A stretch of 40,868 nt of DNA, from IMG/VR virus record IMGVR_UViG_3300030090_003269, positions 10,622-51,489 of that record; one strand, written 5' to 3'. How positions within the stretch are numbered: the stretch's first letter is position 1; every line of letters starts with the position of its first letter. The stretch is from a virus. A program made the translations under genes and the position numbers. The notes under the pieces were generated by a model, which saw only the letters and a list, made by a program, of their open reading frames with translations, was not told the DNA's origin and ran no database searches. Shown here piece by piece: positions 7,604 through 15,087 of the stretch.

Positions 7604-8129
7604 CTTTTTTTTAGAATACTTATCAAGACCACCTACAGCTGAAATATTCTTTGAAGACGTATTAATGGCGTTAGTATTTTATGGTATGCCAATACTTGCA
7701 GAGAACAATAAACCTAGGCTTTTGTACTACTTAAGGCGTAGAGGTTATAGAGGTTTTAGTATGAACAGACCTGATAAAGTTTGGAATAAATTATCTGTAG
7801 CAGAAAAAGAAATTGGTGGTATACCTAACTCAAGTGAAGATATAAAACAAGCGCACGCGGCTGCAATTGAAATGTATATTCAAGATCACGTTGGTATGAA
7901 ACAAGATGGTAGTTTTGGTAGTTTGTATTTTAACGAATTACTAAATGATTGGAGTAGATTTGACATTAATAAAAGAACAAAATACGATGCTACTATAAGT
8001 AGTGGATTAGCTATAATGGCTAACAATAGACATTTATATGCGCCAAACGCAAAGGTTGAAAAACCAAAACTAAATATAAACATCTCTAAGTATAATAATA
8101 AAGGGATTAATTCACAAATAATTAAATAA
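7548..8129 (+). CDS. terL: Large terminase, C-terminal nuclease part (+1 frame)
   Basis: The listed frame opens at ATG 7548, but the residues before 7581 read as another frame of the previous piece. The family-like sequence starts at MEDAPANSFFLEY (ATG 7581). It continues with RPPTAEIFFEDVLMALVFYG, 'LAENNKPRLLYYL' and 'RGYRGFSMNRPDK', then 'GGIPNSSEDIKQAHAAAIEMYI', which are C-terminal nuclease-domain features of this terminase type. The acidic residues FFED (about 36-39) and the later SSED are candidate metal ligands. The first catalytic Asp (GCD) lies on the other fragment. It could be translated alone only if a start inside the upstream gene is used. A single +1 shift at 7580 would fuse the parts, but compared with relatives as I recall them, about 20 residues would still be missing at the join. 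Confidence 0.75.
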   Translation: MNTWEHLVVTLMEDAPANSFFLEYLSRPPTAEIFFEDVLMALVFYGMPILAENNKPRLLYYLRRRGYRGFSMNRPDKVWNKLSVAEKEIGGIPNSSEDIKQAHAAAIEMYIQDHVGMKQDGSFGSLYFNELLNDWSRFDINKRTKYDATISSGLAIMANNRHLYAPNAKVEKPKLNINISKYNNKGINSQIIK

Positions 8130-8134
8130 TAAAT

Positions 8135-10561
8135 ATGGCAGAGTCTGGCATTAAAAATTATTTTCCTAGTCAAACCGTTAGCGACGCTGAAAAGCTTAGT
8201 TATGATTACGGTTTAAAAGTTGGTAAAGCCATAGAAACAGAATGGTTTAATCAAGATAGAGGTAGAGGATATAATAGATTTAAAAGCAATCAAAACAACT
8301 TTCATAATTTAAGGCTTTACGCTAGAGGAGAACAGTCTGTACAAAAGTATAAAGACGAGTTGTCTATAAACGGTGATTTGTCTTATCTTAATTTAGACTG
8401 GAAACCTGTTCCGATTATATCTAAATTTGTAGATATAGTTGTTAACGGTATTGCTGAAAGAACATATGATATAAAAGCTTATTCTCAAGATCCTTTTGGC
8501 GTTAACAAAAGAACTAAGTATATGGAAAATATACTTAAAGATATGAGGTTAAGACAGTTTAACGAGGCTGTAAAAAACAATTTAAATCTTGATGTTAGAA
8601 AAAGCCAAATAGAAGAGCTTCCAGAAACAAATGAAGAACTAGAACTTCATATGCAATTAACATATAAGCAGTCAATTGAAGTAGCAGAAGAACAAGCTAT
8701 AAATACTTTGTTGCAAGGTAACAAATACGAATTAACTAAAAAACGTTTTTATAGAGATTTAACTGTTTTAGGTATAGGTGCTGTAAAAACAACTTTTAAC
8801 ACTTCTGAGGGTGTTATAGTAGAATATGTTGATCCTGCTAACCTAGTATATTCTCATAGCGACTCACCTTATTTTGAAGACATATATTATGTAGGCGAAG
8901 TAAAATCAATACACGTAAATGAGTTAGCAAAACAATTTCCCCATTTAACAGAAAGCGATCTTGAAGATATAATGAAAAATAAAGTTTATAATAAAACTAA
9001 TTATAACTCAAGATATTCAACACATGTTGATGATAACAACACTATTCAAGTATTATACTTTAATTTTAAAACTTATATGAATGAAGTTTATAAAGTAAAA
9101 GAAACTGGAACTGGTGCTGAAAAAATCATACGTAAAAATGATAGTTTTAATCCACCTGAAGGTATGGAAGGTGGTTATGCTAAAATGTTAAGATCTATAG
9201 AAACTCTTTACGAAGGAGCTATGATATTAGGAACTGAAAAACTTTTAAAGTGGGAGATGGCAAAAAACATGATGAGACCTAAAAGTGATTATACTAAAGT
9301 AAAAATGAATTATGCTATAGTTGCTCCTAGAATGTATGATGGTAAAATAGAATCTATTGTTAGTAGAATAACTGGTTTTGCTGATATGATACAGTTAACA
9401 CACTTAAAGTTACAGCAGGTGTTATCTAGAATGGTGCCAGATGGTGTTTATTTAGATGCTGATGGTCTTGCTGAAATAGATTTAGGTAATGGCACTAATT
9501 ACAACCCTCAAGAAGCTTTAAATATGTTCTTTCAAACAGGTAGTGTTATTGGTAGATCATTTACCTCTGATGGAGACATGAACCCTGGCAAAGTACCAAT
9601 ACAAGAAATAACATCAGGAAGTGGAGGTAATAAAATGCAAGCTCTTATTGCAAACTATAATTATTATTTACAAATGATAAGAGATGTAACCGGACTAAAT
9701 GAAGCGAGAGACGGAACAATGCCAGATAAAAACGCTTTAGTGGGTGTTCAGAAATTAGCAGCTGCAAATAGCAACACAGCTACTAGGCATATATTACAAG
9801 CAGGTTTGTATTTAACTAATGAAGTTGCTGAATCTTTATCTCTTAGAATATCTGATATTATAGAGTATTCTCCAACTAAAGACGCTTTTATACAAGCTAT
9901 AGGTGTTCATAACGCGGCTATATTAGAAGAGTTAACAGAATTACATCTTTATGACTTTGGTATATTTATAGAATTACAACCAGACGAAGAAGAAAAAATG
10001 ATGTTAGAAAATAATATACAAATGGCTTTACAGCAACAAGTTATAGAACTTGCTGATGCTATTGATATTAGAGAGATTAAAAATGTAAAGCTAGCAAATC
10101 AACTATTAAAAATACGTAGAAAAAAGAAATTAGATAGAGATCAAGCTATTCAGCAACAGAATATGCAGTTACAAAACCAAATGAATCAACAAGCTACAGC
10201 TGCGGCCGCACAAGCGGATGTTCAAAAAAATCAAGCGTTAACACAAAGTAATGCCCAATTAGAACAAGTAAAAGCTCAGTTGGAATCTCAAAGAATGCAA
10301 CAAGAAGTTTCTGCTAAAAAAGAATTAATGGCTTTAGAGTTTGAATATAACATGCAATTAAAAAACATGGAAATTACAAATCAAAAGCGAAAAGAATCAG
10401 CAAAAGAAGATCGTAAAGATGAAAGAACAAGAATACAAGCTTCGCAACAAAGTGAGCTTATAGATCAAAGAAACAGTAAGACACCACCTAAAAACTTTGA
10501 ATCCGCAGGTAATGATATACTAGGAGGAGGTTTTAATTTAGGTGTATTTGATCCTAAGTAA
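8135..10561 (+). CDS. Portal protein
   Basis: The 808-residue protein follows the terminase by five bases and precedes the scaffold and capsid genes, the classic portal position. The N-terminal half has portal-like features: helices followed by NLDWKPVPIISKFVDIVVNG, a clip/wing-type region with 'VEYVDPANLVYSHSDSPYFEDIYYVG', and a stem-like helical part 'FADMIQLTHLKLQQVLSRMVPDGVYLD'. Then comes 'MIRDVTGLNEARDGTMPDKNALVGVQ', typical of large podovirus portals. From about 640 to 790 it becomes a Gln-rich coiled coil (barrel/crown extension), ending in LGGGFNLGVFDPK. The length is near the upper end for portals and similar to those of crAss-like phages. It forms the dodecameric ring through which DNA enters and leaves. 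Confidence 0.85.
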   Translation: MAESGIKNYFPSQTVSDAEKLSYDYGLKVGKAIETEWFNQDRGRGYNRFKSNQNNFHNLRLYARGEQSVQKYKDELSINGDLSYLNLDWKPVPIISKFVDIVVNGIAERTYDIKAYSQDPFGVNKRTKYMENILKDMRLRQFNEAVKNNLNLDVRKSQIEELPETNEELELHMQLTYKQSIEVAEEQAINTLLQGNKYELTKKRFYRDLTVLGIGAVKTTFNTSEGVIVEYVDPANLVYSHSDSPYFEDIYYVGEVKSIHVNELAKQFPHLTESDLEDIMKNKVYNKTNYNSRYSTHVDDNNTIQVLYFNFKTYMNEVYKVKETGTGAEKIIRKNDSFNPPEGMEGGYAKMLRSIETLYEGAMILGTEKLLKWEMAKNMMRPKSDYTKVKMNYAIVAPRMYDGKIESIVSRITGFADMIQLTHLKLQQVLSRMVPDGVYLDADGLAEIDLGNGTNYNPQEALNMFFQTGSVIGRSFTSDGDMNPGKVPIQEITSGSGGNKMQALIANYNYYLQMIRDVTGLNEARDGTMPDKNALVGVQKLAAANSNTATRHILQAGLYLTNEVAESLSLRISDIIEYSPTKDAFIQAIGVHNAAILEELTELHLYDFGIFIELQPDEEEKMMLENNIQMALQQQVIELADAIDIREIKNVKLANQLLKIRRKKKLDRDQAIQQQNMQLQNQMNQQATAAAAQADVQKNQALTQSNAQLEQVKAQLESQRMQQEVSAKKELMALEFEYNMQLKNMEITNQKRKESAKEDRKDERTRIQASQQSELIDQRNSKTPPKNFESAGNDILGGGFNLGVFDPK

Positions 10562-10588
10562 ATTTATTAATTATTATTATATTATATT

Positions 10589-11794
10589 ATGGAAGAAAAA
10601 AATGAAAACGTAGTTGAAGAAACTACACAAGAACAGGTAGAACAAAAACCTGTAAAAGAAACTACTCAAGTAGATGAATCTAAATTTAAAAGCGCTGGTG
10701 ATGATAGCGTAGTAAAAGTAGATTTAAGTAAACCACCAACACCAAAAGAAAATGAAAATAAAGAAGATAACGCTGACGACAGCGGAGTGGTTACAGAGCC
10801 TGAAAATGCCGAGCCCACACAAGAACAAGAAGAAGTACAGCCGAAAGCTGAAGCACAAGAAGAAACAGTTTTAGAAGAAGTTGTTGAAGAAGAAGAAACA
10901 AAAGAAGAGGTTGAAGAAGAAAAAACTGTGGAGGTTGTAGAAGACATAAAAGAAGATAAAAAAGAAGTGCCAGATAACATAAAAAAGTTAGTAGATTTTA
11001 TGGAAGAAACTGGCGGTGATTTAAATGACTATGTAAGACTTAATCAAGATTATAGTAAATTAGATGATAGAAATTTACTTTATGAATATTACAAGCAAAC
11101 AAAGCCTCATTTAAATAATGAAGAAATTAATTTTATGTTAGATGATTCTTTTTCTTATGATGAAGAAGAAGATACAGAAAGAGACATAAAAAGAAAAAAA
11201 TTAGCGTTAAAAGAGCAAGTTGCCAGCGCTAAAAGCCACTTAGACGGGCAAAAGTCTAAATACTATGAAGAAATTAAAGCTGGATCAAGGTTAACTAATG
11301 ACCAACAAAAAGCTATAGATTTCTTTAATAGATATAACAAAGAAGCAGAAGAAAACAAAAAAGTAGCGGTTAAAAATACTGAAATTTTTGCACAAAAAAC
11401 TAATCAAGTTTTTAACGACAAGTTCAAAGGTTTTGAATATAATGTCGGTGATAAAAAGTATAGGTTTAAAGTAAAAAACGCTGAAGAGGTTAAAAAAACA
11501 CAGAGTGATATAAATAATTTTACTAAAAAGTTTTTAGATAAAAATTCTACATTATCAGATGCTCAAGGTTATCATAAATCTTTATATACAGCTATGAACG
11601 CTGACGCCGTTGCAAAACACTTTTATGAACAAGGTAAAGCTGATGCTATGAAAGATAGCGTTGCTAAATCTAAAAATGTTGATATGAACCCACGACAAAC
11701 TCATGGTGAAATTAAAACAGGCGGTGTTACATTTAAAGTGTTAAACGATAATTCTTCTGATTTTAAGTTTAAAATTAAAAATAAAAACAAATAA
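10589..11794 (+). CDS. Acidic scaffolding-like protein
   Basis: The 401-residue product lies between portal and major capsid protein, where scaffolds are coded. Residues 1 to about 130 are extremely acidic and low in complexity (Glu/Val/Lys runs such as EEVVEEEETKEEVEEEKTVE). A helical part follows at about 150-270, with SYDEEEDTERDIKRKKLALKEQ. The C-terminal third is basic and ends in KFKIKNKNK. An acidic disordered head and a basic tail that could dock on the capsid shell fit a scaffold. There is no protease motif, so any removal of the scaffold would need another enzyme. I assign it by position and composition, not by a family motif. Confidence 0.65.
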   Translation: MEEKNENVVEETTQEQVEQKPVKETTQVDESKFKSAGDDSVVKVDLSKPPTPKENENKEDNADDSGVVTEPENAEPTQEQEEVQPKAEAQEETVLEEVVEEEETKEEVEEEKTVEVVEDIKEDKKEVPDNIKKLVDFMEETGGDLNDYVRLNQDYSKLDDRNLLYEYYKQTKPHLNNEEINFMLDDSFSYDEEEDTERDIKRKKLALKEQVASAKSHLDGQKSKYYEEIKAGSRLTNDQQKAIDFFNRYNKEAEENKKVAVKNTEIFAQKTNQVFNDKFKGFEYNVGDKKYRFKVKNAEEVKKTQSDINNFTKKFLDKNSTLSDAQGYHKSLYTAMNADAVAKHFYEQGKADAMKDSVAKSKNVDMNPRQTHGEIKTGGVTFKVLNDNSSDFKFKIKNKNK

Positions 11795-11814
11795 CAATTT
11801 AAAATTACAAAATT

Positions 11815-13257
11815 ATGGCAATTACTCCAGGTGGTAATTTGAATAAAGTGCCTTCTCCAGTTAAGGCGGCTCTTTCTACAAATTACATAGATTTTATAGA
11901 TGGAAGTACAGGTTGGGAACAACAGTACTTACCGGATTTAATGGCTGCAGAAGCTGAAGTGTTCGGGAAAAGAACAGTTTCAGGTTTCTTAAAGCAAGTC
12001 GGAGCTGAAGAAGCAATGACGTCTGATCAAGTTGTTTGGTCAGAACAAGGTAGATTACATTTAGCGTATACAGGAACTGTAGATGCTTCTACTTCAGTAG
12101 TAACAATTTCAGGACTAGTTGGTTCTAACGCGTCTTACGCATCAGGAACACACGGTCTTAGAATTGGTGATACTGTTTTAGTAGCTTCTAGCACTGTTAC
12201 TGCTCCATGTCGTATTTCGGCTGTGTCTACTGACGCTGTAACATGTTTACCATATACTCAAGGTCATTTAGATGAAACTGGTATTGGTATGGTTGACGGT
12301 GCTGTTACAGTACTTAAAATTGGTTCTGAGTGGAAAAAAGGATCTGATACTCCTTATTCTACTGCTAATGAGCCTTCGTTCAAATCATTTAGTAACAAAC
12401 CAGCTATTATGCGTGAAATGTATCAAATCAACGGATCTGATACTTCTCAAATAGGTTGGGTTGAAACTACTGGTGAAGACGGACAATCAGGATACTACTG
12501 GTATTTAAAAGCAGAAGGTGAAACTAGATTAAGATTTGTTGACAACTTAGAAATGACATGTCTTGAAGGTGTTATGGTTGCAAATGACTCTACTGTAGAA
12601 ACTTCTATAGGTATGGATGCTGGTAAACCAGCTGGTACTCAAGGTTTATTTGATGCTGTTTCTGACAGAGGTAATAAATCTTCAGGTATTAATGGTGTTA
12701 ACGCTGCTACTGATTTAGCTGAGTTTGACGCTATTTTAGCTGAGTTTGACTCTCAAGGGGCTATTGAAGAAAACATGATGTTTGTTAATAGAGCTACTGC
12801 TCTAGCAATTGATGACATGTTAGCTTCTATGAACTCTTATGGAGCTGGTGGTACATCTTACGGTGTATTTGACAACTCTGAAGACATGGCACTTAATTTA
12901 GGATTTACAGGTTTCAGAAGAGGTTCTTATGACTTCTACAAGTCTGACTGGAAATACTTAAATGATGCTGGTACAAGAGGAGCTATTAACTCTAGAGACA
13001 CTGTTGGTGCTATTAGAGGTTTAATTGTTCCTGCTGGTGTTTCTTCTGTGTATGATGAGCAATTAGGTAAAAACCTAAAACGTCCTTTCTTACACGTTAG
13101 ATTTAGAGCTTCACAAACAGATAATAGATACCTAAAAACTTGGGTTACTGGTTCTGTTGGTGCAGAAACATCTGAATTAGATGCAATGCGAGTTAACTAC
13201 TTATCTGAAAGATGTTTAGTTACTCAAGGTGCTAATAACTTTATGTTATTAAACTAA
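11815..13257 (+). CDS. Major capsid protein
   Basis: The 480-residue protein sits after portal and scaffold and is followed by the strongest terminator in the window, as expected for the most abundant virion protein. The N-terminal arm (SPVKAALSTNYIDFIDGSTGWEQQYLPDLMAAEAEVFGKRTVSGFL) is followed by 'EAMTSDQVVWSEQGRLHL', which I associate with capsid proteins of marine Bacteroidetes phages. Residues about 85-160 form a beta-rich insertion (VVTISGLVG...IGDTVLVASS...) that could be a surface domain. The C-terminal part, with 'PFLHVRFRASQTDN' and 'NYLSERCLVTQGANNFMLLN', resembles the closing strands of an HK97-type P and A domain. Codon use is somewhat more biased than in neighbours, fitting high expression. 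The fold is inferred. Confidence 0.8.
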   Translation: MAITPGGNLNKVPSPVKAALSTNYIDFIDGSTGWEQQYLPDLMAAEAEVFGKRTVSGFLKQVGAEEAMTSDQVVWSEQGRLHLAYTGTVDASTSVVTISGLVGSNASYASGTHGLRIGDTVLVASSTVTAPCRISAVSTDAVTCLPYTQGHLDETGIGMVDGAVTVLKIGSEWKKGSDTPYSTANEPSFKSFSNKPAIMREMYQINGSDTSQIGWVETTGEDGQSGYYWYLKAEGETRLRFVDNLEMTCLEGVMVANDSTVETSIGMDAGKPAGTQGLFDAVSDRGNKSSGINGVNAATDLAEFDAILAEFDSQGAIEENMMFVNRATALAIDDMLASMNSYGAGGTSYGVFDNSEDMALNLGFTGFRRGSYDFYKSDWKYLNDAGTRGAINSRDTVGAIRGLIVPAGVSSVYDEQLGKNLKRPFLHVRFRASQTDNRYLKTWVTGSVGAETSELDAMRVNYLSERCLVTQGANNFMLLN

Positions 13258-13268
13258 TCATTTATATT

Positions 13269-13296
13269 AAGGATCGAGGCTTCGGCCTCGACCCTT
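13269..13296 (+). terminator. Strong UUCG-loop terminator after the capsid gene
   Basis: TCGAGGC (13274-13280), loop TTCG, then GCCTCGA (13285-13291) make a perfect 7-bp GC-rich stem closed by a stable UUCG tetraloop. After one A/C mismatch, AAGG (13269-13272) pairs with CCTT (13293-13296). A T-rich run follows (TATTTTATTAATTTTATT). This is a classic intrinsic terminator, placed 11 bases after the capsid stop, and would set capsid mRNA apart from downstream genes. Confidence 0.85.
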
Positions 13297-13324
13297 TATT
13301 TTATTAATTTTATTATATATTATT

Positions 13325-14140
13325 ATGGCAAAGAAAAAAGAAAAAACAACTGAACCTAAATTTACAGTTGTAAACGAAATGAAAGAAGTTGTTATAGAAC
13401 AACCTAAACAAAAAAAACCTGATTGGGAAATAAAAGACAGAATGTATTTTTTAACAGGTAGACACAAACCTTTATCACATATTATCAAAGCAGCTGGAAT
13501 ATATTACTTTGATAAAGAAAAAGGATATGAAAGAGAACTTAAATACTGTTCAAATCAAAGGACTTGTTTTGTAGATGAAATGGTTGGTGATCATAGATTA
13601 GCTCATATTATTTTTAGAAATGGGGTTTTAGATGTACCAAAAGAAAAAACGGTTTTACAAAAACTACTTTCTTTATACCACCCTTTAAGAGACAAATTGT
13701 TTTATGAGTGGAAACCTCAACAAATTGCTGAAAATCAAGTTTATGATATAGAGTTAGAAATAGAAGCGTTAAACGCTGCTAAAAACTTAGATGTTGATAT
13801 AGCCGAAGCTGTTATGCGTGTAGAACACGGCTCTAGAGTGTCAGAGATGAGTTCTAAAGAGCTTAAAAGAGATTTGTTACTATTTGCTAAGAAAAACCCT
13901 TCTTTATTCTTAGATTTAGTTAACGATGACAACGTTCATCTTAGAAACTTTGGTATTAAAGCTACTGAAATGGGTATAATTAAATTATCTCAAGATCAAA
14001 GAACTTTTATGTGGGGATCTAATGATAGAAAGTTAATGAATGTTCCTTTTGATGAGCACCCGTACTCTGCTTTAGCCGCTTGGTTTAAAACTGATGAAGG
14101 TATGGAAGTTTTTTCTAGTATAGAAAAAAGATTAAATTAA
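13325..14140 (+). CDS. Hypothetical head-region protein
   Basis: The 271-residue protein is coded between the capsid terminator and a second GC-rich hairpin. It has a Lys-rich N-terminus (MAKKKEKTTEPKF), a short mixed region with KDRMYFLTGRHKPLSHII and YCSNQRTCF (two Cys), and a helical C-terminal half from about 140 (DIELEIEALNAAKNLDVDIAEA). No signal peptide, membrane segment or catalytic motif is evident. Position between the capsid and the ring/adaptor genes suggests a virion or head-completion protein. I do not recognise the family. It may be expressed at a lower level than the capsid because of the terminator upstream. Confidence 0.65.
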   Translation: MAKKKEKTTEPKFTVVNEMKEVVIEQPKQKKPDWEIKDRMYFLTGRHKPLSHIIKAAGIYYFDKEKGYERELKYCSNQRTCFVDEMVGDHRLAHIIFRNGVLDVPKEKTVLQKLLSLYHPLRDKLFYEWKPQQIAENQVYDIELEIEALNAAKNLDVDIAEAVMRVEHGSRVSEMSSKELKRDLLLFAKKNPSLFLDLVNDDNVHLRNFGIKATEMGIIKLSQDQRTFMWGSNDRKLMNVPFDEHPYSALAAWFKTDEGMEVFSSIEKRLN

Positions 14141-14146
14141 CCAAAC

Positions 14147-14183
14147 TGTAGGGCGGTCGTCCTGCGGGGCGATCGCAACTACA
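14147..14183 (+). terminator. GC-rich two-part hairpin without a U-run
   Basis: GCGGTCGTCC (14153-14162), loop TGCG, and GGGCGATCGC (14167-14176) form a 10-bp stem including two G-U pairs. Across a small internal loop, TGTAG (14147-14151) pairs with CTACA (14179-14183). It is strikingly GC-rich for this genome. No U-run follows, so it is an atypical terminator, a transcript end protector, or an RNA-processing or regulatory structure. The G-U pairs make the structure specific to the + strand RNA. Confidence 0.65.
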
Positions 14184-14194
14184 ATATAAATTAT

Positions 14195-14359
14195 ATGAAA
14201 AATAAAAAATCAAAAGGGTTAGGAGATTCAATAGAAAAAATAACAAAAGCAACTGGTATAAAAAAAGTTGTAGAAACAGTTAGTAAAGCTGTTGGTAAAG
14301 ATTGTGGTTGTGCTAAAAGAAAAGAAACATTAAATAGATTATTTCCTTATAACAATTAA
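14195..14359 (+). CDS. 54-residue basic protein with a CGC motif
   Basis: A short frame opens with ATG 14195 and ends with TAA 14357-14359, five bases before the next gene. The product is basic and helical: KGLGDSIEKITKATGIKKVV, then DCGCAKRKETLNRLFPYNN. The tight 'CGC.KRKE.LN..FPY' ending looks conserved and recalls small proteins of Bacteroidetes phages. The two Cys could bind a metal or form a disulfide. The A/T-rich leader, good spacing and codon use like the neighbours support a real gene. Possible roles are a DNA-binding or virion minor protein; none is shown. Confidence 0.7.
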   Translation: MKNKKSKGLGDSIEKITKATGIKKVVETVSKAVGKDCGCAKRKETLNRLFPYNN

Positions 14360-14363
14360 AATT

Positions 14364-15083
14364 ATGGTAAATATAGATACAGTATATCAAAGAGTTTTAG
14401 TATTAGCCAACAAAGAACAAAGAGGATACATAACACCTCAAGAATTTAGCTTGTTTTCAAACCAAGCTCAAAAAGAAATATTTGAACAATATTTTTATGA
14501 TTTAAACCAGTTTCAAAGAGTGCCGGGTAACGGTACTGTTTTTGCAGATGTTGATGATATGTTAGAAGAAAAATTACAAGTTTTTGAAACTGTAGCCAAC
14601 CCACTTGACATAGCTAATTACGCTAGTGGTCAAACACCAAATCAAAAGCGTTTACCTAGTAATTTTTATAGACTCAAAAGTGTAAAGCTTAATTCAGTAG
14701 ATGCTGAAATTATGAGAACAAAAGATTTTGAAAATATACTAACAGCACCACCTTTGCTTAGACCAACAGCCAGCAGACCAGTAGCAAACTTAAGTGGAAA
14801 TATTTTAAGTGTCGTGGGTGGTCAAAGTGGTTTTGAATTACCAACAAATATAACTTATTTCAGAATACCAGTTAAAGTTTCTTGGGGTTATGTTCTTATA
14901 AACGAAAAACCATTATACGATGCAAACACAAGTAAAACTACACATTTTGAATTACACCCTTCAGAAGAAACTGAATTAGTTTATAAAATATTAAAGTTTG
15001 CGGGTGTTGCTATTCAAAGAGATGATATAATGAGAGCTGGTCAAGGCATGGAACTAGCACAAGTTCAATTAGAAAAAAAATAA
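14364..15083 (+). CDS. Ring/adaptor protein (head-tail connector)
   Basis: The 239-residue protein has an N-terminal helical region with YQRVLVLANKEQRGYITPQEF followed by FSNQAQKEIFEQYF. This signature is shared with connector ring proteins of Bacteroidetes phages, including crAss-like ones ('ANKxQ.GYI.P.EFN..'). A beta-rich middle part follows, then a C-terminal helix with the pattern 'HFELHPSEETELVYKILKFAGV'. Such proteins stack below the portal and connect it to the nozzle. The next gene starts five bases after the stop, and together they precede the nozzle, as expected for a head-completion operon. The assignment is by pattern memory and position. Confidence 0.65.
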   Translation: MVNIDTVYQRVLVLANKEQRGYITPQEFSLFSNQAQKEIFEQYFYDLNQFQRVPGNGTVFADVDDMLEEKLQVFETVANPLDIANYASGQTPNQKRLPSNFYRLKSVKLNSVDAEIMRTKDFENILTAPPLLRPTASRPVANLSGNILSVVGGQSGFELPTNITYFRIPVKVSWGYVLINEKPLYDANTSKTTHFELHPSEETELVYKILKFAGVAIQRDDIMRAGQGMELAQVQLEKK

Positions 15084-15087
15084 ATAA

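Noticed and set aside
10666-10980. Ser/Thr-rich 104-codon frame on the - strand
   Set aside because: It is the mirror of the low-complexity Glu-rich scaffold head; no start context and Ser runs only reflect GAA/GAG repeats.
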